64,000 bases of DNA from Pseudomonadota bacterium (GTDB taxonomy: Bacteria > Pseudomonadota > Alphaproteobacteria > Sphingomonadales > Sphingomonadaceae), in the NCBI GenBank assembly GCA_023423655.1, contig JAFAFE010000003.1, positions 62,001 through 126,000 of the forward strand, written 5' to 3'. The translations under genes were made by a program, and so were the position numbers. Under the pieces are notes generated by a model that saw only the letters and a list, made by a program, of their open reading frames with translations, was not told the origin of the DNA and searched no databases. Of the stretch, positions 25,369-33,669 are shown piece by piece (position 1 is the first letter of the stretch; each line of letters starts with the position of its first letter).

Positions 25369-25414
25369 GAAGCGAAGGCGGCAGGCCGTTCGTGAGTGAC
25401 ATGCCCTCCCCTAA

Positions 25415-25436
25415 CCCCTCCCGCAAGCGGGAGGGG
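25415..25436. terminator. Bidirectional hairpin between I78 gene and ppx
   Basis: CCCCTCCCGC (25415-25424) and GCGGGAGGGG (25427-25436) form a perfect 10-bp stem with a 2-nt loop in the convergent junction. It lacks a long T run but could stop or stabilise both transcripts. It is also a core module of the family D repeats. Confidence 0.5.
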
Positions 25437-25466
25437 AATTAGGTTGCGCTACCCTATCCGTCTGCC

Positions 25467-27044
25467 TCACGCATCCCGCACCATTTCAAAGCGGCACTTA
25501 AACTCAGTCGCGAGGTTTTTGAGGCGGCGTTGCACCGCTTCGCCATAGAGGCTGGCCGCATCGTCCCACAAATGCAGGCGGATCATATTGCCGTCGCGTT
25601 CAAGGCGCGATTGGTGGAGCGGTAGTTCGACGCCGCCCGACATACGCTGCCCCAGCCGCATCGCAAGGCCCCAGCGGATGGCGCGGTTGATCTTGGTGGT
25701 CAGCACGCCTGCGGGTGCACCTTCAAACAGGCTGGTGCCGCCGCCGAAGCAGCTATAGAGCGCCTGCCCTATAATGATGCGCCCTTCCATGTCGATGCCG
25801 TGCCAGTCGCCGTGGAGCGCCATTTCCAGCCCGCGCGAGGCGCGGAAATCGGGGGTTTCCGCCCAGCCTGCTTCGGACAATAAACAGGCCGCCATGCGCA
25901 ACCGCGCGGCGGCTGCATCATCATCGGCAAATAAGGGCGCAATCCATTTGTCGAGCAAACGGCCATGTTCGGGAAAGCGCGACAGGCGGCTGCCTTCGGC
26001 CTTGGCGGCAACCAATAGCGGGTCTTGCGCGCGCACATCGTCGGGCAGTTGCTGGTAGAGCAAGCCTTCGCGCAAGCCCGCCGAGGACACGATCAGGCGG
26101 CGACTCCCCAGAAATTTGGTGAGCGTTGCGAGCAAAAGCGCCGCATCGGGAAGCGTCGGGATACGCACCGAACTCACCCCCGGTATCGCCTTCAAATCCT
26201 CCGGCGTCATCCCGTCGATGAGGCGCAGGATACGGCTCGCGGACTTGGGCGGCATCTGGTGATAGTGCAGCACGGGCAGAGGGTCGTGCCGGTCTTCAAT
26301 GTCGATTTTGGCGAGCGAGCGCCATGAGCCGCCGACCAGATAGAGCGGCAAGCCTTGCGCTTCTTGAAGCCAATCGGCCCCGCGCAGCAATTTTTTGATA
26401 TGGTCGGTGACCGCTGTCTTGGCTTTGGCCTTATCCTTGATGCCCTCGCGTACCGCCGCAAGCCGCAGCACGCCGAGCGGGAAAGAGACGCGCTGGCCGA
26501 TCTTGCCGCCGCACACGCGCACCAGTTCGAGGCTCCCGCCCCCAAGGTCGGCGACAATGCCGTCAGCGTCCGGAATGGAGGCAATCACGCCATAACCCGC
26601 CGCTTCCGCTTCCTGCTCGCCGCTGAGCAGTTCGACCGTCAGCCCCATCGCTTCTGCGCCCGCAATAATCGCGTCGCCATTGGCCGCATCGCGCACCGCA
26701 GCGGTCGCAACGCAGCGTATCTGGTCCAGCCCCATCGCTTTGGCGAGCGCGCCGAAGCGTTCGAGCGCGCGCAGGCCGCGCGCCAAAGCTTCATCGTCAA
26801 TCCGCCCCGTAGCGGTCAAGGACCGCCCCAGCCCCGCCATGACTTTCTCGTTGAAAATCACCGAAGGCGCGCGACGGGCGCCCGAATAGACCACCAGACG
26901 CACCGAGTTGGAGCCGATGTCGATAATCGCCTCGCGATGGTCGCGGTCGGCACGCACCGCTTCGCTGGAGGGCATCATCGCGCGCGGCACCCGGATAGGA
27001 TGCACATGCGCGCCATCGCGGGCGGAGGTGGTGAGAACGGTCAA
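25467..27044 (-). CDS. ppx: Exopolyphosphatase / guanosine pentaphosphatase (Ppx/GppA)
   Basis: A 525-residue protein of the sugar kinase/Hsp70/actin fold. The phosphate-1 motif AIIDIGSNSVRLVVYSG and the phosphate-2 motif GIVADLGGGSLELVRV are clear, as are CVATAAVRDAANG and ELLSGEQEAEAAGYG between them. The long C-terminal half resembles the helical HD-like domain of Ppx. It hydrolyses terminal phosphates of polyphosphate or pppGpp. The TTG start at 27044 overlaps the ppk1 stop as TTGA; ATG 26978 is an alternative. Co-translation with ppk1 suggests balanced synthesis and breakdown of polyphosphate. Confidence 0.92.
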   Translation of the reverse strand: MTVLTTSARDGAHVHPIRVPRAMMPSSEAVRADRDHREAIIDIGSNSVRLVVYSGARRAPSVIFNEKVMAGLGRSLTATGRIDDEALARGLRALERFGALAKAMGLDQIRCVATAAVRDAANGDAIIAGAEAMGLTVELLSGEQEAEAAGYGVIASIPDADGIVADLGGGSLELVRVCGGKIGQRVSFPLGVLRLAAVREGIKDKAKAKTAVTDHIKKLLRGADWLQEAQGLPLYLVGGSWRSLAKIDIEDRHDPLPVLHYHQMPPKSASRILRLIDGMTPEDLKAIPGVSSVRIPTLPDAALLLATLTKFLGSRRLIVSSAGLREGLLYQQLPDDVRAQDPLLVAAKAEGSRLSRFPEHGRLLDKWIAPLFADDDAAAARLRMAACLLSEAGWAETPDFRASRGLEMALHGDWHGIDMEGRIIIGQALYSCFGGGTSLFEGAPAGVLTTKINRAIRWGLAMRLGQRMSGGVELPLHQSRLERDGNMIRLHLWDDAASLYGEAVQRRLKNLATEFKCRFEMVRDA

Positions 27045-29218
27045 GCCTTATATCTTTCTATATCCAGCGTCGGCACGTCCTTCGACTTGCGCAGCGCCGC
27101 CCCGCGCCCCGACAGGGACGGGTTGTTCATGAAATAGCGGTGCAGGTTGAACGGCTTTTCGCCCGGCTGCATCCGCACATAGGTGCCGTCGCTTTCCAGC
27201 ACCCAGCTTTGTTCATTGTCGATAAGATTGGCGACCATGACCTGATCGAGAATCTGGTCATGCACGGTCTTGTTGATGATCGGCATCATATATTCGACGC
27301 GCCGGTCAAAGTTGCGCGGCATCCAGTCCGCAGAGCTGATATAAAGTTTCGCCTGACGCGAGGGCAGCCCCTTGCCATTGGCAAAGGCCCAGATGCGGCT
27401 ATGTTCCAGAAAACGCCCGACAATGGATTTGACGCGGATATTTTCCGACATGCCTTCAACGCCGGGGCGCAGACAGCAAATGCCGCGCACAACGAGATCA
27501 ATCGGCACGCCCGCATTGGACGCTTCATAAAGTTTTTCGATGATGGCGGGGTCCACCAAGCTATTCATCTTGGCCCAGATGCCCGCCGGTTTGCCTTCGG
27601 CCAGATTGGCAATTTCATCGTCGATAAGCTGGCACAGGTCCGCGCGGATCGAGAGCGGCGACATGGAGATGCGCTCCAGATTTTCAGGCTCGACATAGCC
27701 GGTGATATAGTTGAACACCTGCGCCGCATCGCGTCCGGCTTGGGGGTCGGCGGTGAAGAAGCTCAAATCGGTATAGATGCGCGCGGTAATCGGGTGGTAA
27801 TTGCCGGTGCCGAAATGGCAGTAAGTGCGGAACGCATCGCCTTCGCGGCGCACGACCATCGAAATTTTGGCGTGGGTTTTCCATTCGATAAAGCCATAGA
27901 CGACCTGCACACCCGCCCGCTCCAACTGGTCGGCCCAGTGGAGATTTTGCTCTTCATCAAAACGGGCTTTCAATTCGACTACGGCCGTCACCGACTTGCC
28001 CGCTTCGGCAGCATCAATCAGCGCGCGGATCACCGCCGATTGTTTTCCTGCACGATAGAGCGTCTGCTTGATCGCCACCACATCGGGGTCTTGCGCGGCC
28101 TGGCGCAGGAAGGACAAGACCACCTCGAAACTTTCATAAGGGTGGTGGACGATAATGTCCTTGGCCTTGATCGCGGCAAAACAATCGCCGTCATGTTCGC
28201 GGATACGTTCGGGGAAACGCGCGGTGAATTGCGGGAATTTAAGGTCGGGCCGGTCTTCATCGACAATCTGGTCCAACTGGCCGATGCCGACAAAGCCATC
28301 AACATTGACGATGGTGGCGGCATCACCCAACACCGCATCGCGCAGCATTTCTTCGACCGCCCCCGACATGGCCGGGTCCAGTTCGAGCAAGATAATCCGC
28401 CCGCGCCGCCGCCTTTTGATCGCGCTTTTATAATAGCGCACCAGATCTTCGGCCTCTTCCTCGATTTCGATATCGCTGTCACGGATGACACGGAAACAGC
28501 CGCTTTCGACCACTTCGTAACCGGGGAATAAAATGTCCGAGAACATCTCGATCATCGTTTCCATCGGCACATAGATGCCGCTCTTGTCATTTTCGATACG
28601 CACGAAACGCGGGAGCGATTGCGGGATCAGCACCAGTTCGCGGATCGATTCCTTGTCCGACCGGCGGACAAGGTCAAACACCACCGCCATGCCCTTATTG
28701 GGAATGAAGGGGAACGGGTGCGACGGGTCAATGGCTTGGGGCGTGAGGACGGGGAAAAGCTGGGCGCGGAAATGCGCCTCCAGCCTTTGCCGCCAAGGTT
28801 CGGCCTCTGCCGGTTCGGTGACGACGCGGATGTCATGCTGTTCCAGCGCCGAACGGATGCGCAGCCATTCCCATTGCTGCGCATTGAACAGCGCGTTGGT
28901 CGCCTCTTCAATTTCCCCAAGTTGCTGCGTCGGTGTACGGCCATCGACAGAGCGGTAAGTAATATTCTGGAGCTGCTGGCCTTTCAAACCGGCCACGCGC
29001 ACCATGAAAAATTCGTCGAGATTATTCCCCGAAATCGACAGGAAGCGGAGCTGTTCCAGCAAGGGATGCGCAGGGTTTGCGGCTTCTTCCAGCACGCGGC
29101 GGTTGAAAGCGAGCCAGGACAGTTCGCGGTTAAAGAAACGGCGCCGCGCTTCTTCTGCGGTCAAACGGCGTTCGGCATCGGTGGTGAGTTGCGGGCGAAG
29201 GGTGGGCGCGCGCGTCAT
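27041..29218 (-). CDS. ppk1: Polyphosphate kinase 1
   Basis: A 725-residue membrane-associated enzyme that builds polyphosphate from ATP. The N-terminal domain starts RFFNRELSWLAFNRRVLEEA, the head domain follows, and the two C-terminal domains carry the active site: VYGFIEWKTHAKISMVVRREG with the phospho-acceptor His449, HFGTGNYHPITARIYTDLSFFT, and FDRRVEYMMPI near the end. Length is typical. It starts 3 nt after the hdaA stop and overlaps ppx, so hdaA-ppk1-ppx reads as one operon. Confidence 0.97.
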   Translation of the reverse strand: MTRAPTLRPQLTTDAERRLTAEEARRRFFNRELSWLAFNRRVLEEAANPAHPLLEQLRFLSISGNNLDEFFMVRVAGLKGQQLQNITYRSVDGRTPTQQLGEIEEATNALFNAQQWEWLRIRSALEQHDIRVVTEPAEAEPWRQRLEAHFRAQLFPVLTPQAIDPSHPFPFIPNKGMAVVFDLVRRSDKESIRELVLIPQSLPRFVRIENDKSGIYVPMETMIEMFSDILFPGYEVVESGCFRVIRDSDIEIEEEAEDLVRYYKSAIKRRRRGRIILLELDPAMSGAVEEMLRDAVLGDAATIVNVDGFVGIGQLDQIVDEDRPDLKFPQFTARFPERIREHDGDCFAAIKAKDIIVHHPYESFEVVLSFLRQAAQDPDVVAIKQTLYRAGKQSAVIRALIDAAEAGKSVTAVVELKARFDEEQNLHWADQLERAGVQVVYGFIEWKTHAKISMVVRREGDAFRTYCHFGTGNYHPITARIYTDLSFFTADPQAGRDAAQVFNYITGYVEPENLERISMSPLSIRADLCQLIDDEIANLAEGKPAGIWAKMNSLVDPAIIEKLYEASNAGVPIDLVVRGICCLRPGVEGMSENIRVKSIVGRFLEHSRIWAFANGKGLPSRQAKLYISSADWMPRNFDRRVEYMMPIINKTVHDQILDQVMVANLIDNEQSWVLESDGTYVRMQPGEKPFNLHRYFMNNPSLSGRGAALRKSKDVPTLDIERYKA

Positions 29219-29221
29219 GGG

Positions 29222-29869
29222 TTAGTCTCCAGTCGGATCAAAAGGAGGCGGTTCAAGACCGGGCAATCCCGGCGCATCCCGCCCAGCAAAAAACTGCCGC
29301 GCAAACGGAACGCTTATCCGTTTATGATCGGCTAAAGCCGCTTCATCCAAGTTTGTGACAGTTTGATGAATCGCCGCATAACTCCTTTCGATGCGCGGAG
29401 CCAGATAGCCGGGCAAATCTTCGCTGATGCGCGTGCCGCGGTCGAGAAAAAGCCTTTCTATCAAGGGGGCTATAAGATTGTCGTCAGGTTGGTCGATATG
29501 CACCACCGGCGCTGCCCCCAAACGCGATTTTAAATCGGGGAGTGTCACATTCCATTCGGATGGCGGTGCATCGGCAATGAGGAGGAGCGGCAGGCGCGTT
29601 TCCTGCGCGCGGTTCCAGGCATGGAACAGGCTGTCATCGCTTTGCCCTACGACCGTATCAACCACCGTGCCGCCGGTGGCGAGCGCGAACAGGCGGCCGA
29701 GCAGGCTACGTCCAGACCGCGCAGGGCCGGTCAGGATGGAAGTGCGCACCGGCCAGGTTGCGCTATGTTCCAGATGGCGCACCGCTTCCGCGTTGCAGGC
29801 GCTCACCAGAAAGTCGCCGGACAGCCCTTTGGCTCCGGTCCAGTCTAGCGGCAAGGCCATCTGACTCAT
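29222..29869 (-). CDS. hdaA: DnaA-related replication regulator HdaA
   Basis: A 215-residue DnaA AAA+ domain homologue. ATG 29869 gives the N-terminus MSQMALPLDW, in which QMALPL is a beta-clamp binding motif, as in Hda proteins. The AAA+ part includes SILTGPARSGRSLLGRL (a degenerate Walker A), LLLIADAPPSEWN and VVHIDQPDDNLIAPLIERLFLDRG. There is no DNA-binding domain IV. In Caulobacter HdaA stimulates DnaA-ATP hydrolysis after initiation. It lies 34 nt after the DUF2066 gene and 3 nt before ppk1. Confidence 0.87.
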   Translation of the reverse strand: MSQMALPLDWTGAKGLSGDFLVSACNAEAVRHLEHSATWPVRTSILTGPARSGRSLLGRLFALATGGTVVDTVVGQSDDSLFHAWNRAQETRLPLLLIADAPPSEWNVTLPDLKSRLGAAPVVHIDQPDDNLIAPLIERLFLDRGTRISEDLPGYLAPRIERSYAAIHQTVTNLDEAALADHKRISVPFARQFFAGRDAPGLPGLEPPPFDPTGD

Positions 29870-29903
29870 GACTTTCCCCTGATTAATGGGCCCTGATCCT
29901 GTC

Positions 29904-31148
29904 TTAGCGGCTGATGCGAAGCGCGCCGCCGCCTTCCTGAACACGCCAGCCGCGCGCGGCAAGCGCGGCCTTCAACCCTTCCATGTCGCCCTTATAGGTG
30001 ACACGCATCACCGATGTGCCGCCAATCGCGACGCTCGATGTATTGGCCGACTGCACGCCCGAAGCTCCGCGCACACTGCTTTCGGCAGAGTTTACCGACG
30101 CCGCATCGGGCGAATCATATTGCACCGTCACGCTGATGCTTTGCACATCGGGCGTGGCAGGGGTTGCGGGGGTTTCTGGCGTCGCGCTGGTGTCGCTCGT
30201 ATCCGCGCTGTCGCTGCTGTCCACTTCGGTCGCATCTTCGGCTTTTTCCGCCTCACGCTCTTCGGCAGCGCGCGCATTGGGGTCTTCAAAGATCAGCGAG
30301 GTGTCGGGGCGAAGCTGTCCCGCCGCCAGAGCGTTGCGATAGATTTCGTCAATCCGCACCACGGCTTTAGCCATCATATCCGGCACATCCTTGGCCGACG
30401 CTGCGGTCATTTCAAAGGTGCCAAGAAGGATATTGTCGGGGCCATAGCGCGCCGAGAACGTGCCTTTGACCGGACCGCCGGGATAGCTGCGCTCGATCCG
30501 CGCAATCGGCATAATCACGTCCGCCGCGCCATATTGGTCAAGGATAACGCGCCACCATGCGCGGTTGCGGCGGCCAATCTGGCCTGCTTGCAACAATAAT
30601 GTATCCGCGCCCGTGCCTGCCGTGCGGACATAATCAACGCTGCTGTCGCCGGTGCGGAACACCGCCCATGCCTTTTGCCAGTCGCTACGGTTTTCAAACA
30701 CTTGCGGCGAATTGCCGATATAAGTGACGGGGATGACGAGCAGCGGCGGCGAACGCATCCGCCCGCCACTTACGCCAAGGATGGGCGAGGAGCGCACCTT
30801 GTCGAACAAGACGCCCAGTTTCGCAATATAGCGTTTTTCGCTGACCAGTTCTTCCTGCACCACAATGGCGGTGACGATGCCGTTCAATGTGCTGTCGGGC
30901 AGGCTTTCGACCGCGCCCATCTTGCGGGCGAGCGCCGCCCAGCCCTTGCGCTGGGCTTCCTGCCAGCCTTTTTGCCGCGCATCTTCGGCATTGTCGCCCA
31001 TCACATCGATTTCGATGTTGGTAACTTCATAATCGGTCGAGCTGTTGATCGGCTGGACGCCGCGATTATCGCCTTCAATCTGCGCATAAGCAACCGTCGC
31101 CATCGCCAGCACCGCGAGGAACAAGCCCGCCATCTGCTTCAGCGACAT
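29904..31148 (-). CDS. DUF2066 family exported protein
   Basis: A 414-residue exported protein. ATG 31148 gives a clean signal peptide, SLKQMAGLFLAVLAMATVAYA; ATG 31190 is an alternative and neither has a strong ribosome-binding site. The DUF2066 region (about residues 25-290) includes NAEDARQKGWQEAQRKGWAAL and SPPLLVIPVTY. A Ser/Thr/Asp/Pro-rich linker (about 305-340, TPETPATPATPD) leads to a compact C-terminal segment ending VTYKGDMEGLKAALAARGW. DUF2066 has no established function, but genes of this type often sit upstream of hda, as here. Divergent from purM. Confidence 0.8.
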   Translation of the reverse strand: MSLKQMAGLFLAVLAMATVAYAQIEGDNRGVQPINSSTDYEVTNIEIDVMGDNAEDARQKGWQEAQRKGWAALARKMGAVESLPDSTLNGIVTAIVVQEELVSEKRYIAKLGVLFDKVRSSPILGVSGGRMRSPPLLVIPVTYIGNSPQVFENRSDWQKAWAVFRTGDSSVDYVRTAGTGADTLLLQAGQIGRRNRAWWRVILDQYGAADVIMPIARIERSYPGGPVKGTFSARYGPDNILLGTFEMTAASAKDVPDMMAKAVVRIDEIYRNALAAGQLRPDTSLIFEDPNARAAEEREAEKAEDATEVDSSDSADTSDTSATPETPATPATPDVQSISVTVQYDSPDAASVNSAESSVRGASGVQSANTSSVAIGGTSVMRVTYKGDMEGLKAALAARGWRVQEGGGALRISR

Positions 31149-31372
31149 GTCGCGAATCGAAAAGCGCCGAATCGCCGCCGCACGCTCCATAAAGGAGCGA
31201 ATCAATATAGCCGCCCCGCGCCCGTCCGCCGCAGGCTTACGCCCTCGCCCGGCAAGAACAGACGGATTTTGCAGCCGTAAAGGCGAATTTTGGACAAGTT
31301 CGGTCATTCTTGTGGCCCTTTTGGCGACAACGGCGTGGAAATCCAAGCCCGTAATGCGTAAAGCGCGCAACT

Positions 31373-32491
31373 ATGAGCGATACGACCCAGCAAAATCCGT
31401 CCGACACCCCTTCTTATACCTATGCAGAAGCGGGCGTTTCCATTGAAACCGGCAATGCACTGGTGCGCGCCATTGCGCCGCTTGCCAAAGCGACCCGCCG
31501 CCCCGGCGCAAATGCCGACCTTGGCGGATTTGGCGGCTTCTTCGATTTGAAGGCTGCCGGGTTCAACGATCCGCTGTTGGTCGCGGCCAATGATGGTGTT
31601 GGCACAAAATTGAAGCTCGCGATTGATTCGGGCAAGCATGACACGGTCGGCATCGACCTTGTCGCGATGTGCGCGAATGATTTGATTGTGCAGGGCGCCG
31701 AACCGCTTTTCTTCCTCGATTATTACGCCACCGGCAAACTCGACAATGATGTCGCAACCGCCGTGGTCGCCGGTATTGCCGAAGGGTGCAAGCAAGCGGG
31801 ATGCGCGCTGATTGGTGGCGAGACGGCGGAAATGCCGGGCATGTATTCGGATGGCGATTATGATCTTGCCGGCTTTTGCGTCGGCGCGGTCGAGCGCGAT
31901 CAGGTGCTCACCGCAGATAAGGTCGCGGCGGGTGACGTGATTTTGGGCCTCGCGTCGTCGGGCGTGCATAGCAATGGCTATTCGCTCGTGCGGCGCTTGG
32001 CGGCGGATAAGGGCTGGAAGCTCGACCGCCCTGCTTTGTTCGACCAGAATATCCGCCTGATCGACGCGCTGATGGCCCCGACGCGCATCTATGTGAAATC
32101 GCTCCTGCCGCTTATTCGTGAGGGTAAAATCCATGCACTCGCGCATATTACCGGCGGCGGGTTATTAGAAAATATCCCGCGCATTTTGCCGGATAGCCTC
32201 CATGCGTTCGTCAACGCCGATAGCTGGGCCCAGCCGCGCCTGATGGCGTTCCTTCAAGCCCAAGGCAATATCGAGCCCGAAGAAATGGCACGCACCTTCA
32301 ACTGCGGCATCGGTATGGCGGTCGTCGTCGCGGCGGACGAGGTTGATGCGGTAACAGCGGCGTTGCAAGCAGCGGGAGAAACCGTCCACCGCATCGGGGA
32401 AATCCGTGCGGGCGTGAAAGGCTGCACGGTGACGGGTTCGGCAGAAACTTGGGCGGCCCGCGGAGATTGGACCGCCACCTATGAAGGATAG
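31373..32491 (+). CDS. purM: Phosphoribosylformylglycinamidine cyclo-ligase
   Basis: A 372-residue enzyme that closes the imidazole ring (FGAM to AIR) in purine synthesis, using ATP. Conserved segments include YAEAGVSIETGNALV, VAANDGVGTKLKLA (ATP site), CANDLIVQGAEPLFFLDYYATGKL, LIGGETAEMPGMY and IAHITGGGLLENIPR. An N-terminal extension of about 12 residues (SDTTQQNPSDTPS) precedes the core. purN follows after a 117-nt gap holding a GC hairpin. Divergent from the DUF2066 - hdaA - ppk operon. Confidence 0.97.
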   Translation: MSDTTQQNPSDTPSYTYAEAGVSIETGNALVRAIAPLAKATRRPGANADLGGFGGFFDLKAAGFNDPLLVAANDGVGTKLKLAIDSGKHDTVGIDLVAMCANDLIVQGAEPLFFLDYYATGKLDNDVATAVVAGIAEGCKQAGCALIGGETAEMPGMYSDGDYDLAGFCVGAVERDQVLTADKVAAGDVILGLASSGVHSNGYSLVRRLAADKGWKLDRPALFDQNIRLIDALMAPTRIYVKSLLPLIREGKIHALAHITGGGLLENIPRILPDSLHAFVNADSWAQPRLMAFLQAQGNIEPEEMARTFNCGIGMAVVVAADEVDAVTAALQAAGETVHRIGEIRAGVKGCTVTGSAETWAARGDWTATYEG

Positions 32492-32502
32492 CGCGACGAT
32501 GT

Positions 32503-32606
32503 CCCCCTCCCGCTCGCGGGAGGGGCTAGGGGAGGGCATGTTAAATGGCGCAGCCGTGTCCTTCAAACAGGCCCTCCCCCACCCTCTCCCGTCAACGGGG
32601 GAGTAA
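32503..32606. repeat. Family D hairpin pair between purM and purN
   Basis: CCCCTCCCG (32504-32512) pairs perfectly with CGGGAGGGG (32517-32525); a degenerate inverted copy (CCCTCTCCCGTCAACGGGGG) closes the element at about 32605, just before the purN start. Placed inside an operon, it could act as an attenuator or mRNA stabiliser; that role is inference. Confidence 0.55.
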
Positions 32607-32608
32607 AT

Positions 32609-33568
32609 ATGAAAACCCCCATCGCCATCCTCATCTCCGGCGCGGGCACCAATATGGCGGCACTCCTCTACGCCAGCCGCCTACCCGATAGCCCGTACGA
32701 AATCGTCCTCGTCGCATCGAACAATCCCGACGCCGAAGGTTTGGCCATCGCGCAGGCCGAAGGCCTCCCCACTTTCGCGCACAGCCATAAGGGCCTAACC
32801 CGCGCCGCGTTCGATGCTATTATCGACGCCGAAATCCGTAAAAGCGGCGCGCATTATGTCGCGCTGGCGGGTTATATGCGTATTTTATCGGACGAATTTG
32901 TCGAAGGCTGGCGCGACCGGATGCTTAACATCCACCCTTCCCTGCTCCCCAAATATCCGGGGCTGGACACTTATGCGCGCGCGATTGCCGCAGGCGACGC
33001 CCATGCGGGCTGCACCATCCATCTGGTGACGCCCGACCTTGATGCCGGGCCGATCCTCGGCCAAGCAGAAGTCACGATTACGCCCGACGATACGCCCGAC
33101 ACGCTCGCCGCGCGCATCCGCTTTGCCGAGCATCAGCTTTATCCGCGTGTGCTGGCCGATTATGTGGGCCGCTCCGGCAATGCCGACTGGCTGCTCGAGC
33201 AAGTCCGTGCCCGCGCGCTTGCCCTTCCCGAAACGCACGAGCGCCCCTCGCATGGCGCACCCGGCTGGCGGGTAGGATCGGAAAAGAGCGGCAAATATTT
33301 CGCCTATTTCGCCGACCGCCATCATGGCAGCGATGCGATTGCGCTCATCGTCAAAACCGACGGGATGGACGAGATGATGGCGCATATCGACCAGAATCCT
33401 GACCTTTATTTCAAGCCCGCTTTCTATGGCGCGAGTGGCTGGATCGGCTTGACGCTGAACCGCCCCGACACCGATTGGGACCATGTTGCCGACTGGCTCG
33501 CGCAAAGCTGGCGCCGCTGCGCGCCCAAAAGCCTCACCAAATTGATGGACGCCGCCGATAGTTTTTGA
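32609..33568 (+). CDS. purN: PurN formyltransferase fused to a YjbR/MmcQ-like domain
   Basis: The first ~190 residues are a complete glycinamide ribonucleotide formyltransferase (10-formyl-THF dependent, third purine step): ILISGAGTNMAALL, MLNIHPSLLPKYPGLDTY with Asn107 and His109, and TPDLDAGPIL with Asp145, the catalytic triad. Usual PurN length is about 190-215 residues; this protein has 319. Residues ~195-312 (VRARALALPETHERPSHGAPGWRV, FKPAFYGASGWIGL, DWDHVADWLAQSW, RRCAPKSL) match the YjbR/MmcQ DNA-binding-like family by pattern. No stop or second start intervenes. The role of the added domain is unknown. Confidence 0.9.
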   Translation: MKTPIAILISGAGTNMAALLYASRLPDSPYEIVLVASNNPDAEGLAIAQAEGLPTFAHSHKGLTRAAFDAIIDAEIRKSGAHYVALAGYMRILSDEFVEGWRDRMLNIHPSLLPKYPGLDTYARAIAAGDAHAGCTIHLVTPDLDAGPILGQAEVTITPDDTPDTLAARIRFAEHQLYPRVLADYVGRSGNADWLLEQVRARALALPETHERPSHGAPGWRVGSEKSGKYFAYFADRHHGSDAIALIVKTDGMDEMMAHIDQNPDLYFKPAFYGASGWIGLTLNRPDTDWDHVADWLAQSWRRCAPKSLTKLMDAADSF

Positions 33569-33669
33569 AGGCTGCATAGGCTAAGCTCTTCTAATCAGGC
33601 CGGATCGGGCGTTTCCCCCACACCCGTTTTGCGCCTACCCGTTCCCCTCCCGCCCAGAAAGGCCCCGTC

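Noticed and set aside
27140..28531. A 463-codon frame opposite ppk1
   Set aside because: Shadow of a gene with clear conserved motifs; the translation lacks domain features.
31149..31372. Purine riboswitch before purM
   Set aside because: The 224-nt region shows no purine-aptamer core and is mostly the 5' part of the divergent DUF2066 gene.
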